In this document: positions 18,923 to 27,875 of the stretch, in pieces
Numbering within the stretch: position 1 is the stretch's first letter
Layout: the number at the start of each line of letters is the position of its first letter
DNA from: Methylobacter marinus A45
Lineage (GTDB): Bacteria > Pseudomonadota > Gammaproteobacteria > Methylococcales > Methylomonadaceae
NCBI RefSeq assembly: GCF_000383855.1
Contig: NZ_KB912877.1
Location: 2,995,579-3,059,578, forward strand
Direction: 5' to 3'
DNA: 64,000 bases
Position numbers and translations under genes: made by a program
The notes under the pieces: generated by a model
Database searches by the model: none
Told to the model about the DNA's origin: nothing
Seen by the model: the letters and a program-made list of their open reading frames with translations, nothing else

Positions 18923-19657
18923 ATGATTATTTGCCGGAAATTGATTACTTGCAGTGAGGGACCAAAAGACACTTCTGAATTCCCCGAGCGTAATGTTTTT
19001 TTGCCATCAGACTCGAATATCTTTCATTTTGCCGATCACGAATTACCTGAGCAAACTTTAAAAAATCTTGTTTTTCATATTGCCAGAAAACCAAGGCAAT
19101 TAATCGCTCATATTCAGCGAATTTATTATTGTTACTCCGCCGATTTATCGGAACAGCTTTTTGCTGCGCTGGTTGATTTTCTGGTCATTTTAGACCGGCG
19201 CGGTGCAAAAATCAGCCGGCGTATGATAAAGGGTGCAAGATCCAAGCTCTCTCGGGAACAATATAGGTTGCTGCAGGCGTTTATGGTTAATGAAATGGAT
19301 GTCGCCTTGCTGGCAGGAAACCAATATTCTATTTTTACAAGGGGATTGATTGGCACTCAAAACTTAGTGCGACTGGTTGATGCTTCAGAAGAACAAACGT
19401 ATGACCCGCTGGATTTGGCTCGTGATTATATTGAATACAGTCAGCTTACTGAAGCAAAAGACGTGCTGGAAAAGGCTATTATTAGCGAACCGCACAGGCT
19501 GGAATTGCATCAGGGCTTGTTGGAACTTTATAAATCAACGCACGACGTTTCAGGATTGAAAAAAATGGTTGAGCTTTTCGCCACCTTGGATATAGCCATG
19601 CCCGATGGCTGGAATGAATTAATGGCGATTTTTATGAGCGGGAACAATGAACGATAA
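18923..19657 (+). CDS. FimV/TPR-like protein, first gene of a GTPase-roadblock cluster
   Basis: 244 residues, soluble. The C-terminal third (DLARDYIEYSQLTEAKDVLE and onward to LELHQGLLELYKSTHD) reads as tetratricopeptide helices and resembles the C-terminal domain of FimV, a polar hub protein for type IV pili and signalling. The N-terminal 150 residues are helical and I recognise no family. No signal peptide or membrane helix is present, unlike full FimV. It overlaps the next gene by 11 bases. The block 18923-24589 is visibly AT-richer than the genes before it. Confidence 0.7.
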   Translation: MIICRKLITCSEGPKDTSEFPERNVFLPSDSNIFHFADHELPEQTLKNLVFHIARKPRQLIAHIQRIYYCYSADLSEQLFAALVDFLVILDRRGAKISRRMIKGARSKLSREQYRLLQAFMVNEMDVALLAGNQYSIFTRGLIGTQNLVRLVDASEEQTYDPLDLARDYIEYSQLTEAKDVLEKAIISEPHRLELHQGLLELYKSTHDVSGLKKMVELFATLDIAMPDGWNELMAIFMSGNNER

Positions 19658-20792
19658 ACGCAAAAGCCCTTTAAAAGTTGTGCTTCATGGCATGGATGGG
19701 CGCACTTATAAAACAATGGTGATGTATCTTCAAGGGCCTTGTAAAGGCGCGGCCATTGTTGTTGAAGATATAGATGCCGAAGTCGATATGATTGATGCCG
19801 ACTCCGTCAATGCCAAAACGTTACTTGAGCAGAAGCAGGCTGAAAACTCGGTCAGGCCAATTATTGTCTTATCCTTAAAAGAACAGAAGCTGGAAAATGT
19901 ATTATATGTAAAAAAACCGGTAAGGACAGCGGAGATGCTGGATGCCTTGGCTAAAGCCGAGGCGATGTTGACTGCACGACAAAAGTCGAGCGGTAATGTT
20001 CGGGCAGACAGGAAGTTATTTATTAATACGGATGAGCGGAAAAAAACATCCAAGCATCAAACAGCGATGCATCTTGATGAAGGGAATTTCAATGCATTTA
20101 TGGGCTCTATCCCTGGTCTGGACGTAAATGATCCGAAACAATTTCCTAATGCTTTTTATAATCCCAAAGAGTATTTCCAGGGATATTTTCAGTCCGCATG
20201 CCTTATTGCCCAGACAAAAAAGCAGGTATTGCATCTCAACTCAGGTTGGAAGTTGCTGATTATTTTTCCTCATAATCATGAAGTCTGGCTTGATGCGGAC
20301 GACAAACAGTTGAGATCGTTTGCCGGACTGCCGATTAATAACCTGTCAGGTGAGGGGATGTCGCTTACTCCAGCGAGTGCGCATGTGTTATCTGCCGAGA
20401 ACGCGCCGGAGAAATTCCATAATCTAGACGCCTTCCTGTGGAAGCTGGCTGTATGGACGTCAAGGGGGCGTTATCCTGTAGCCCTTGATATTCATAAACC
20501 GGTTTTTTTAAAACATTGGCCGAACTTCACCCGCCTTATTGTCACCCCTCATGCATTAAGAATTTCAGCATTGCTTATAGCTGGACCAAGAACTTTGCCT
20601 GATATCGCTGAAATTTTGAAAATCAAGCCCCAATATGTATTTGCTTTCATCAGTGCCGCGTATGCACTTGGCCTGATTAAACAAGCTAAACGGCAAGCCG
20701 ATGAAATCATTCAGCCTCCAGTCAGCAAAAATAATGAGCGACAAGGGTTATTTACTCGAATTATCAGCAAGTTACGTGGACATAAAACATAA
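19647..20792 (+). CDS. Receiver-like / winged-helix protein of unknown function
   Basis: 381 residues, soluble. Residues 1-115 have the alternation of a response-regulator fold, ending in ENVLYVKKPVRTAEMLDAL, which matches the K-P of receiver beta-5; I cannot place a clear phospho-acceptor Asp, so it may be a pseudo-receiver. The middle part is unrecognised. Residues about 290-350 (LRISALLIAGPRTLPDIAEIL and following) look like a winged helix. It overlaps the FimV-like gene and precedes the GTPase gene by 21 bp, so they are probably co-transcribed. Confidence 0.6.
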   Translation: MNDKRKSPLKVVLHGMDGRTYKTMVMYLQGPCKGAAIVVEDIDAEVDMIDADSVNAKTLLEQKQAENSVRPIIVLSLKEQKLENVLYVKKPVRTAEMLDALAKAEAMLTARQKSSGNVRADRKLFINTDERKKTSKHQTAMHLDEGNFNAFMGSIPGLDVNDPKQFPNAFYNPKEYFQGYFQSACLIAQTKKQVLHLNSGWKLLIIFPHNHEVWLDADDKQLRSFAGLPINNLSGEGMSLTPASAHVLSAENAPEKFHNLDAFLWKLAVWTSRGRYPVALDIHKPVFLKHWPNFTRLIVTPHALRISALLIAGPRTLPDIAEILKIKPQYVFAFISAAYALGLIKQAKRQADEIIQPPVSKNNERQGLFTRIISKLRGHKT

Positions 20793-20813
20793 AGTTGGGA
20801 ACAATATAACAAT

Positions 20814-21350
20814 ATGAGCCAATACAAAATTATTTTTACCGGTCCCGTTGGCGCAGGTAAAACAACAGCTATCGAATCAATAAGCGATGTGCCCCCGGTT
20901 AAAACGGATGCGGCTGCCAGTGACATGACAAAGAACAGGAAATCATCGACCACTGTAGCCATGGACTATGGGATTATGAATCTTGCAGGTGGTGAGAAAA
21001 TTCATCTTTACGGTACACCTGGCCAGGAACGCTTTGACTTTATGTGGGATATTCTGACCACGGGCGGTATAGGCCTGATTTTGCTGCTCGATAATACCCG
21101 AACGGATCCGTTCCAGGATATGAAGTTTTTTCTGGATTCGTTTCAAGAGTTTATAAAAAAAACCAATGTGGCCATTGGTGTAACTCAGATGGATTTAAGT
21201 GCTAAGCCGGCTATCAATGATTATCATATTCAATTGCAGGGCATGGGGCTTAAGCCGCCGGTATTTTCCGTCGACGCCCGGGTTAAAAATGATGTGTCTC
21301 TTTTAGTGCAGTCATTGCTGTATTCCTTGGATCCTGAACTCGAGGAATAG
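20814..21350 (+). CDS. Small Ras-like GTPase (MglA/COG2229 type)
   Basis: 178 residues. P-loop GPVGAGKTTAIESIS at 10-24, switch II YGTPGQERFDFMWD, and a G4-type segment GVTQMDLS. The TPGQ version of DTAGQ is typical of bacterial MglA-like GTPases. Such GTPases set cell polarity or surface motility with a roadblock protein (MglB) as activating partner, and two roadblock-type genes follow directly. No membrane anchor or lipidation motif is visible. Confidence 0.85.
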   Translation: MSQYKIIFTGPVGAGKTTAIESISDVPPVKTDAAASDMTKNRKSSTTVAMDYGIMNLAGGEKIHLYGTPGQERFDFMWDILTTGGIGLILLLDNTRTDPFQDMKFFLDSFQEFIKKTNVAIGVTQMDLSAKPAINDYHIQLQGMGLKPPVFSVDARVKNDVSLLVQSLLYSLDPELEE

Positions 21351-21353
21351 CAC

Positions 21354-21992
21354 ATGAGCAACTATGTCTTAACAGAGGGGGTGTATTTATACCCAACCCC
21401 GGCCGGTACTTATTACGCCGTCTGTTCTGTTAATAGGGACAAGCCTCGGCAGTTTTTAAGAGCATTACTTGCGCAGCAGCAAACCCCAGAACTCAACCTG
21501 TCGAATCTACAAAATTTAATGGACCAACAGGAAGAAGCAAAATGCCTGGAGTTATTGCATCATTGCCAAAAATTGGGCTGGGTTCAGGGGCTTGATGCAG
21601 CGCTGAATTATCCGCACGATGCCTTGGAAGATATTTTGCCTGAGCTATTAAGCAGAATTTCAGAAAATGGCAAGGTTCTTTTGGCTGATAGCCAAGGCTT
21701 CTATCTGGCTAGTCATGGGTTTCCGCATGAAGTTGCTGAGGAGTTATCGGCATTAAGCGCGGAAATTGCAATTATTCATGAACGCCGATCAGGATTATTG
21801 ATGAATAATATGGGACTGGCTAGTAACGCTTGGGCTGTTATTGATGCGCGCGGTAATAGTCAGCTCGGGTTTTGGCCGTTATTTATTGGCAATAACCGCT
21901 TTGTTATTGCAATTTCGGGCATTCCCCACTTTAACCATCCAGAATTCGTTTCTCTGGTTTGGGCATTAAGTCTGCGTTATGCCACTAAATAA
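21354..21992 (+). CDS. Roadblock-like two-domain protein
   Basis: 212 residues, 3 bp after the GTPase gene. The N-terminal 95 residues are unrecognised (starts YVLTEGVYLYPTPAGTYYAV, followed by a helical part). The C-terminal half (ISENGKVLLADSQGFYLASHG onward, then GNNRFVIAISG) has the alternating pattern and ligand-loop sequence of a roadblock/LC7 domain. It may be a GTPase partner or an adaptor. Assignment to roadblock/LC7 is by pattern and by the stronger roadblock gene downstream. Confidence 0.6.
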   Translation: MSNYVLTEGVYLYPTPAGTYYAVCSVNRDKPRQFLRALLAQQQTPELNLSNLQNLMDQQEEAKCLELLHHCQKLGWVQGLDAALNYPHDALEDILPELLSRISENGKVLLADSQGFYLASHGFPHEVAEELSALSAEIAIIHERRSGLLMNNMGLASNAWAVIDARGNSQLGFWPLFIGNNRFVIAISGIPHFNHPEFVSLVWALSLRYATK

Positions 21993-22049
21993 CGCTTTAT
22001 TAAAATTTGACCGTTCTAAACATAATTATTAAATAAAGGAGAGCAAAAT

Positions 22050-22412
22050 ATGCGCGCAGATATGCTGGCTTCAGTGTTAACAGAGCTTAATGGTACTTCG
22101 GCAGATATTGAAGCGTCAGGTGTAATATCAACGGATGGTTTAATGATGGCCTCTGTGTTGCCCGCCGGATTGGACGAAGACCGGGTTGGCGCCATGAGTG
22201 CCGCAATGCTGTCGTTAGGTGACCGCACCGCTCAAGAATTGACAAGGGGGACTCTGGAACAAGTTCTAATTAAGGGAGCTAAGGGCTATGTCCTGATGGT
22301 TTATGCCGGTAATGAATCCGTATTAACTGTTCTGGCAAAGCCGAATGCTAAATTAGGCTTGATTTTTCTTGACGTAAAGCGGGCCGCAAGCAGTATTGCG
22401 GAATTATTGTAG
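22050..22412 (+). CDS. Roadblock/LC7 domain protein (MglB-like)
   Basis: 120 residues, single domain: NGTSADIEASGVISTDGLMM at 14-33, SAAMLSLGDRTAQEL and YVLMVYAGNESVLTVLAKP are the typical LC7 strands and helices. Roadblock proteins dimerise and act on small GTPases, and the MglB type is a GTPase-activating protein. Its own ribosome binding site (AAAGGAGAG) and 57-bp gap from the previous gene allow stronger translation than its partners. Confidence 0.82.
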   Translation: MRADMLASVLTELNGTSADIEASGVISTDGLMMASVLPAGLDEDRVGAMSAAMLSLGDRTAQELTRGTLEQVLIKGAKGYVLMVYAGNESVLTVLAKPNAKLGLIFLDVKRAASSIAELL

Positions 22413-22575
22413 GTGCTTTGCGCAGTCAGGAATTACGGTCTTTTATAGAGCCCCAGTGTTCTTGTTCCAGGAAAATAACCATAGGATTTATATTATAAAA
22501 AATAAATAGTTATTGAAATATTATTAATTTAATACGAAATAATAGATTCAATATACTCAGCAACTGAGAAAGCTA

Positions 22576-23133
22576 ATGCCACAAAACTTTAACGAATTGA
22601 TCGATTATGCCAAGGCATTTTCCGGTTTAACGCCTGAGCTTGAGTTGTGTCTAAAAGATATTGGGCCAGAAATCACGCCGCATCTGAAAGCCGTCACTGA
22701 TTCTTTTTATGATCAATTAGCGGCGATACCTGCAACGGCAAAATATCTGGAAGGCCGTCTTGAGACCTTGAAAATAGCTCATTTAAGATGGATGACAGGG
22801 CTATTTGCCGCTAATGTCGATGCTGAATTCGCTCAACATATGTTTCAAGTCGGTGATATTCACGTCAAAGTCAATCTGCCTGTTGAGTTTATGGCGGGTG
22901 CCATGACCCTGATCAATAATGAACTCATCCGTATCATTGTCGAAATATTTGGTCATGATCCTGAAAAATGCTCAAAAGCCCTGCAGGCGATCAGTTCCGT
23001 CACCGGGCTTACCCTGATGATAATGCAGCAGTCCTATCAAGAGTCGACGATTGCCGATGAACTGGAGAAATTCCTCTGTATTTCCGGCATGAGTAGAACG
23101 CTATTTGCCAATCTTGCCAAGGCCTATAAATAA
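22576..23133 (+). CDS. Protoglobin / globin-coupled-sensor heme domain protein
   Basis: 185 residues and nothing beyond the globin fold. IAHLRWMTGLFAANVDAEF and VGDIHVKVNLPVEFMAGAM are globin-coupled-sensor segments; H96 in IHVKVNLP is the expected proximal heme ligand. Family members bind O2, CO or NO. Because no output domain is attached, the signal would have to pass by protein contact, perhaps to the neighbouring GTPase-roadblock proteins, or the protein may simply bind gas. A terminator follows directly. Confidence 0.85.
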   Translation: MPQNFNELIDYAKAFSGLTPELELCLKDIGPEITPHLKAVTDSFYDQLAAIPATAKYLEGRLETLKIAHLRWMTGLFAANVDAEFAQHMFQVGDIHVKVNLPVEFMAGAMTLINNELIRIIVEIFGHDPEKCSKALQAISSVTGLTLMIMQQSYQESTIADELEKFLCISGMSRTLFANLAKAYK

Positions 23134-23150
23134 TCAGAAATTAACCTCAT

Positions 23151-23198
23151 AAAATCAATGCCCTGATGATACTCATTAACGACAGGGCGTTGATTTTT
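23151..23198 (+). terminator. Terminator after the protoglobin gene
   Basis: AAAATCAATGCCCTG (23151-23165) pairs with CAGGGCGTTGATTTT (23183-23197) with a single G-U pair, followed by T. The A-rich and T-rich flanks make it usable from both sides. Confidence 0.88.
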
Positions 23199-23347
23199 AC
23201 TGGCCGCGATGAAGGGCGGCACGCTTGATATGAAAATAAGAAACAGTAACGGCCCCATTATCCTGCGTGTTGATTTAAGCTGGCTGACTACAACATATAA
23301 AAACTGGTGCTCAGTTAAACTGAAACGTAACCAGATGGAGAAACACA

Positions 23348-23824
23348 ATGCTTGATGATATGAAACCAGAAGACATAACCGGTGATTATCAGGAGGTTAC
23401 TCTGAATTTATACGACGGTGCGAAGCGCAAGGTGTTATATACCCAAATTGAAACGCCTTATCCTGACGGCAAGCTGATCGTATCGACGACGGACCCGGAG
23501 GGCGTCATTACGCATGTCAATCAGGCTTTTATTGAAATGTCCGGCTATACCGAAGATGAACTGATCAATGCCCCTCATTCGATTCTAAGGCATCCGGATA
23601 TGCCGCCGGCGGCTTTCAAGGATTTATGGGATACGGTGCAAAGAGGGGATAAATGGCAGGGGTTTGTTAAAAACTTGCGCAAGGATGGCGGTTATTACTG
23701 GGTCAAGGCCACCGTTATTCCCAATGTAAGAAAAGGCAAAGTAGTCGGATATACCTCTGTGCGCCGAAAACCCTCCCGGACGAAAGTGGAAGAATGCATC
23801 AGGCTTTATCCAACCTTGTTTTAA
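23348..23824 (+). CDS. Aer-like single PAS domain protein
   Basis: 158 residues. PAS core from about 42: IVSTTDPEGVITHVNQAFIE, YTEDELINAPHSILRHPDMP, FVKNLRKDGGYYWVKATVIP. This is the Aer/PAS subtype that usually binds FAD and senses redox state or oxygen. There is no HAMP, kinase or methyl-accepting domain, so it is an isolated sensor or adaptor module. The next gene follows after 18 bp, so the two are likely co-transcribed. Confidence 0.82.
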   Translation: MLDDMKPEDITGDYQEVTLNLYDGAKRKVLYTQIETPYPDGKLIVSTTDPEGVITHVNQAFIEMSGYTEDELINAPHSILRHPDMPPAAFKDLWDTVQRGDKWQGFVKNLRKDGGYYWVKATVIPNVRKGKVVGYTSVRRKPSRTKVEECIRLYPTLF

Positions 23825-23842
23825 TCTATACGGAGCCTAATC

Positions 23843-24589
23843 ATGCCAAACATGTTTACAGTCAGTCCAGATTTTCCCCCCGATCATATTTCCGGCTGGT
23901 ATATCTTTAATACCTGGCTTCAAAAACAGACCGGGGAAGCGATTCATTTGGAAATGTATAACAATTTCCCTACGCAAAGAGCCGCCATCGACCAGGACAA
24001 AATTGATTTGATTTATGCGAATCCATTTGATGCCGCCATGCTGGTGCGCGAAAAAGGCTTTTCACCATTAGTGAGGCCGGTCGGTGTGACTGATGAAGCT
24101 ATTATTGCTGTCCAGGCTCAAAATGCAGTGGAAGATGTGGCTCATTTGTCGCCGGGTATTCGGGTAGCCGTCACAGAAGATCCTGATGTCCGTTTAATGG
24201 GCATGATCATGTTGGAACCCGGGGACTTGGATAACAGTAATGTGCAGGCAATTGTCTGCGATAGCTATATTCTCATTGCAAAACAACTGCTGCGCGGAGA
24301 TGCCGATGTCGGTATTTTTCTGGCCGAAGCTTATGATAATTTATCGAATATCATCAAAAGCCAGCTGAAAGTGCTGGTCCGCAGCCAGATTAGCGTCGTT
24401 CATCATTCGTTGATGATCGGTCCGAGACTGGCGGATAAAAAAGAAGTCTTTCAAAAATTGCTGGTCGACATGAATAATGATGAGAAAGGGCAAGGGGTGT
24501 TGAAAAGTCTGGGTTTTGATGCCTGGATTCGCGTGGACGATGAAGAAATGGAATTTATGATTGATTTGATGGATACTTTGAATACATAG
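23843..24589 (+). CDS. PhnD-like periplasmic-binding-protein fold without signal peptide
   Basis: 248 residues. FPTQRAAIDQDKIDLIYANP, FDAAMLVREKGFSPLVRP and the later LGFDAWIRV match the PhnD/phosphate-phosphonate binding family. The protein starts MPNMFTVSPDFPPDH with no signal peptide or lipobox, and no ABC permease or ATPase gene is near. It is therefore probably a cytoplasmic ligand-binding sensor, in an operon with a PAS protein, rather than a transport component. The ligand is unknown. Confidence 0.7.
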   Translation: MPNMFTVSPDFPPDHISGWYIFNTWLQKQTGEAIHLEMYNNFPTQRAAIDQDKIDLIYANPFDAAMLVREKGFSPLVRPVGVTDEAIIAVQAQNAVEDVAHLSPGIRVAVTEDPDVRLMGMIMLEPGDLDNSNVQAIVCDSYILIAKQLLRGDADVGIFLAEAYDNLSNIIKSQLKVLVRSQISVVHHSLMIGPRLADKKEVFQKLLVDMNNDEKGQGVLKSLGFDAWIRVDDEEMEFMIDLMDTLNT

Positions 24590-24760
24590 ATGCACAATGC
24601 CGGCTTCATTAGTAAAATACTTGTCATAACATCGCCCGGACAGTAAAGTCCGCGGCCGTCAATTTATAACATTATCATTTATCTTGCTTTCGAGCTTTAG
24701 GCACTAGCATTGAGCCGATGGGTCGAATGGGTAATTCTGCTTAATTCTTAAGGTTAATCT

Positions 24761-25525
24761 ATGTGTATTTCTCTTGCCGTGCTTGAAAAAGTGGTCCGTG
24801 AAGCCGGAACTATCGCTCTGACGCATTTCAAAAATCTGAAGGATCTGGAAGTCAGTAGAAAAAGCCCGCGCGATTTTGTGACCGAGGCTGATGTCGCTGT
24901 AGAGGCTTTTTTAAAAGAGGCTCTGGCTAGAGAGTACCCGCAATTCGGTTTTTGGGGTGAGGAAAGTGGTAAAACCGAAAATCAGTCCAGCCGCTGGGTG
25001 GTCGATCCGATAGACGGCACACATTCATTTTCGCGCGGTCAGTATTTTTGGGCGCTCAGCGTGGCACTGGAAATCGATGGGGAATTAGTGGCCGGTGCGG
25101 TGTATGCCCCGGCACTCGGTGATTATTACTGCGCCGAGAAAGGTAAAGGAGCATGGAAAAACGGTCAGCCTATCACGGTTTCATCGGAAACTGATCTTGG
25201 TTCTGCAATGGTGTGTACAGGTTTTGCCTGTTTGCGCAATTATCTGGAACAGAACAATCTTGAACGTTTCTGCCGTATCGCGCGGGTTACGACAGGGCAG
25301 CGCCGTTTTGGTTGTGCGGCGATGGACGTATGCCTGGTCGCCGACGGTCAGATCGATGCGTTCTGGGAACAGGAATTGAACCTGTATGATATTGCTGCAG
25401 GCGCTTTAATTGCCAAAGAGGCTGGCGCGACCGTGACCGACTTTCAGGGTAACGCGGGCGTTTTTCCGAAGCAGATTTTAGTCACAAACGGGAAGATTCT
25501 CGATCAAATCCTCCCGCTTATGTAA
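24761..25525 (+). CDS. Inositol monophosphatase family phosphatase
   Basis: 254 residues. Metal-binding motifs are FWGEESGKT, WVVDPIDGTHSFSRG and the C-terminal NLYDIAAGALIAKEAG, in the order of the Mg-dependent IMPase superfamily. Members hydrolyse inositol phosphates, PAP, histidinol phosphate or fructose 1,6-bisphosphate. In this setting of sugar-phosphate genes a sugar phosphate is possible, but the sequence alone does not decide. It converges on rpe. Confidence 0.85.
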   Translation: MCISLAVLEKVVREAGTIALTHFKNLKDLEVSRKSPRDFVTEADVAVEAFLKEALAREYPQFGFWGEESGKTENQSSRWVVDPIDGTHSFSRGQYFWALSVALEIDGELVAGAVYAPALGDYYCAEKGKGAWKNGQPITVSSETDLGSAMVCTGFACLRNYLEQNNLERFCRIARVTTGQRRFGCAAMDVCLVADGQIDAFWEQELNLYDIAAGALIAKEAGATVTDFQGNAGVFPKQILVTNGKILDQILPLM

Positions 25526-25537
25526 GGCCTTAAGCGG
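25514..25537. terminator. Bidirectional hairpin between IMPase gene and rpe
   Basis: CCGCTTA (25514-25520) pairs with TAAGCGG (25531-25537) and includes the stop of the + strand gene. It is short and has no long T run. Confidence 0.45.
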
Positions 25538-26209
25538 TTATTCCGCTTTAGCTATTTCAGCACGCATCGCGTCGATCACGGCTTTATAGTCAGGCTGGCC
25601 GAATATCGCCGAGCCCGCTACGAAGGTGTCGGCGCCGGCCGCTTTGATGTCGCGGATGTTGTCGACTTTAACGCCGCCGTCGATTTCCAGTCGTATATCC
25701 AGTCCACTGTCATCGATGCGTTTTCTGACTTCACGCAGCTTAGGCAGTGCGGACGGGATAAAAGACTGACCGCCAAAACCCGGATTGACCGACATCAATA
25801 AAATCATGTCGATTTTATCCATCACATAATCCAGATAATGCAACGGTGTGGACGGGTTGAATACCAGACCGGCTTTGCAACCGCAGTCATGGATCAATTG
25901 CAGGGTTCTGTCGACGTGAACCGATGCTTCCGGATGAAAAGTGATATAGCTGGCACCCGCCTTGGCGAAATCGGGAATAATGCGGTCCACGGGCTCGATC
26001 ATTAAATGTACGTCGATGGGTGCGGTAACGCCGTGTTTTCTTAAGGCCTCACAGACCAACGGACCGATAGTCAGGTTAGGTACAAAATGATTGTCCATGA
26101 CATCAAAATGCACGACATCGGCGCCGGCTTTTAGAACATTGTCGACTTCTTCGCCCAGTTTGGCGAAATTCGCCGATAGAATGGAAGGTGCAATCCAGTT
26201 TTCATTCAT
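25538..26209 (-). CDS. rpe: Ribulose-phosphate 3-epimerase
   Basis: 223 residues, TIM barrel. [31 protein letters not shown] and [14 protein letters not shown] hold the metal and catalytic residues. It interconverts ribulose 5-phosphate and xylulose 5-phosphate. In the RuMP cycle it helps regenerate the formaldehyde acceptor together with RpiA, transketolase and transaldolase, all encoded in this window. rpiA lies 128 bp upstream on the same strand. Confidence 0.97.
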   Translation of the reverse strand: MNENWIAPSILSANFAKLGEEVDNVLKAGADVVHFDVMDNHFVPNLTIGPLVCEALRKHGVTAPIDVHLMIEPVDRIIPDFAKAGASYITFHPEASVHVDRTLQLIHDCGCKAGLVFNPSTPLHYLDYVMDKIDMILLMSVNPGFGGQSFIPSALPKLREVRKRIDDSGLDIRLEIDGGVKVDNIRDIKAAGADTFVAGSAIFGQPDYKAVIDAMRAEIAKAE

Positions 26210-26337
26210 TTTTTTACCCTCTTAATATTGTTTGAATAATTATTTTTTTGATGGAGGCCGCCTGAAGCTTGGAGCGGCCGTGTACTATGGTCTAATGGCG
26301 GGAGAAAGGCTCAAATGGTAGCCTTCCGGCATGATTT

Positions 26338-26991
26338 TTATAAAGTAACGACTTCGTTGCCTTTGCCGACCAATACGATATCGGCACCTCTCAATGCGAA
26401 CAAGCCGACGGTCACAACGCCCGGAATATTGTTAATGGTTTTTTCCAGCTCGATAGGATCGGTAATATTCAGGTTGCGGATATCAATGATTTCATTGCCG
26501 TTATCGGTAATAAAGTTTTCTCTCCAAACCGGCTGGCCGCCCAGCTTGACCATTTCACGTGCGACAAAGCTGCGAGCCATCGGAATGACTTCAATAGGCA
26601 GCGGGAACGCGCCCAATACATCCACGCATTTGGATTCATCGGCAATGCAGACAAATTTTTCGCTGGCTTCGGCGATGATTTTTTCCCTGGTCAAAGCACC
26701 GCCGCCGCCCTTGATCAGTTTTTTGTCGGGATTGACTTCATCCGCCCCGTCTATATAGATTTTAAGATCGTTAACGGCATTCAGGTCCAGAACCGGAATG
26801 CCGACTTTTTTCAAACGCTCGGTAGTGCCAATGGAACTGGAGACAGCGCCTTCGATATCGGCTTTATAGTCAGCCAGCATTTCGATAAAGAAATTAACCG
26901 TTGAGCCGGTGCCGACCCCGATAATGGGAATATCTTTAACATATTGCAGGGCGGCTTCGGCAACTTTTTTTTTCAGTTCGTTTTGAGTCAT
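26338..26991 (-). CDS. rpiA: Ribose-5-phosphate isomerase A
   Basis: 217 residues. [17 protein letters not shown] is the phosphate-binding loop, and [20 protein letters not shown] the active-site segment. It makes ribose 5-phosphate and ribulose 5-phosphate, the latter being the RuMP formaldehyde acceptor. Same strand as rpe, separated by 128 bp. Confidence 0.97.
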   Translation of the reverse strand: MTQNELKKKVAEAALQYVKDIPIIGVGTGSTVNFFIEMLADYKADIEGAVSSSIGTTERLKKVGIPVLDLNAVNDLKIYIDGADEVNPDKKLIKGGGGALTREKIIAEASEKFVCIADESKCVDVLGAFPLPIEVIPMARSFVAREMVKLGGQPVWRENFITDNGNEIIDIRNLNITDPIELEKTINNIPGVVTVGLFALRGADIVLVGKGNEVVTL

Positions 26992-27257
26992 AGGTCGTTT
27001 TAATGTTAAGGGTTAATGGTGTCGCGTTAAGGCGATTCGTATTTAAAGCAATAACCATAAGAGTGGCTATTGAAAAAGCAATGGCAGGAAATTATATAAA
27101 AAATAACACCGATTGAGTAATGCTAAGTAAAAGGATAATAAACATTTATAAATGATTATGGGTCTTAAAGCCGATATCCCGGTTATTATGAAAACCGATA
27201 GCGCTTTATAATCACAAGCTTTATTCAGAATTTTCATAACTATTTTAGGAGGAAAAC

Positions 27258-27821
27258 ATGGCAGCAACCCCTTCAAACATGATGCCCTTGGGCACTATCG
27301 CTCCCGATTTCGATTTGTTCAATCCCGTCACGGGTTCTCACAACAGTTTGCAAGAATTAAAAGGTAAAAAAGGCACGGTAGTGATGTTTATCTGTAATCA
27401 TTGTCCTTATGTGCTGCATGTGAAAGATCAGTTGATCGATATTGCCAGGCATTATGCGGCGTTGGGCATCAGCACTATCGCCATCAGTGCCAATGATATA
27501 GCAAATTACCCGCAGGACGCGCCGGACAAGATGAAGGAAATGATGGATGCCTGGGGGCACCCTTTCGCGGCATACCTGTATGATGAAAGCCAGGACACCG
27601 CCAAGGCCTATCAGGCGGCTTGTACCCCTGATATTTATGTGTTTGATCAAAACCTGGCCTGCGTTTATCGCGGCCGCCTGGATGGCGCGACGCCAAAAAA
27701 CGATGTGCCGCTGACTGGCGAGGATCTGCGCAATGCGCTGGACAATCTGCTGGCCAATAAACCTATCAATACCGAGCAGATTCCCAGCATCGGCTGCAAT
27801 ATCAAATGGAAGGAAGCATAG
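27258..27821 (+). CDS. Thioredoxin-fold (AhpC/TSA-like) protein
   Basis: 187 residues, cytoplasmic, behind a strong ribosome binding site (TAGGAGGA). The redox motif C46-N-H-C49-P sits after VVMFICNHCP. AACTPDIYVFDQN has the cis-Pro region and ACVYRGRLDGATP is typical of the thioredoxin-family proteins often annotated as peroxiredoxin-like. It probably reduces a disulfide or peroxide; the substrate is unknown. Divergent from rpiA. Confidence 0.85.
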   Translation: MAATPSNMMPLGTIAPDFDLFNPVTGSHNSLQELKGKKGTVVMFICNHCPYVLHVKDQLIDIARHYAALGISTIAISANDIANYPQDAPDKMKEMMDAWGHPFAAYLYDESQDTAKAYQAACTPDIYVFDQNLACVYRGRLDGATPKNDVPLTGEDLRNALDNLLANKPINTEQIPSIGCNIKWKEA

Positions 27822-27834
27822 CGCCCGGCGACTG

Positions 27835-27863
27835 GCTACAGGACCCGAATAGGATCCTGTAGC
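27835..27863. terminator. Bidirectional terminator between thioredoxin-fold gene and eda
   Basis: GCTACAGGA (27835-27843) pairs with TCCTGTAGC (27855-27863), extendable by CC/GG. It lies between two convergent genes. Confidence 0.7.
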
Positions 27864-27875
27864 GGTTGACTGGTG

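Noticed and set aside
23209-23355. 48-codon open frame ending 8 bases inside the PAS gene
   Set aside because: Overlap is suggestive, but no clear ribosome binding site and no similarity.
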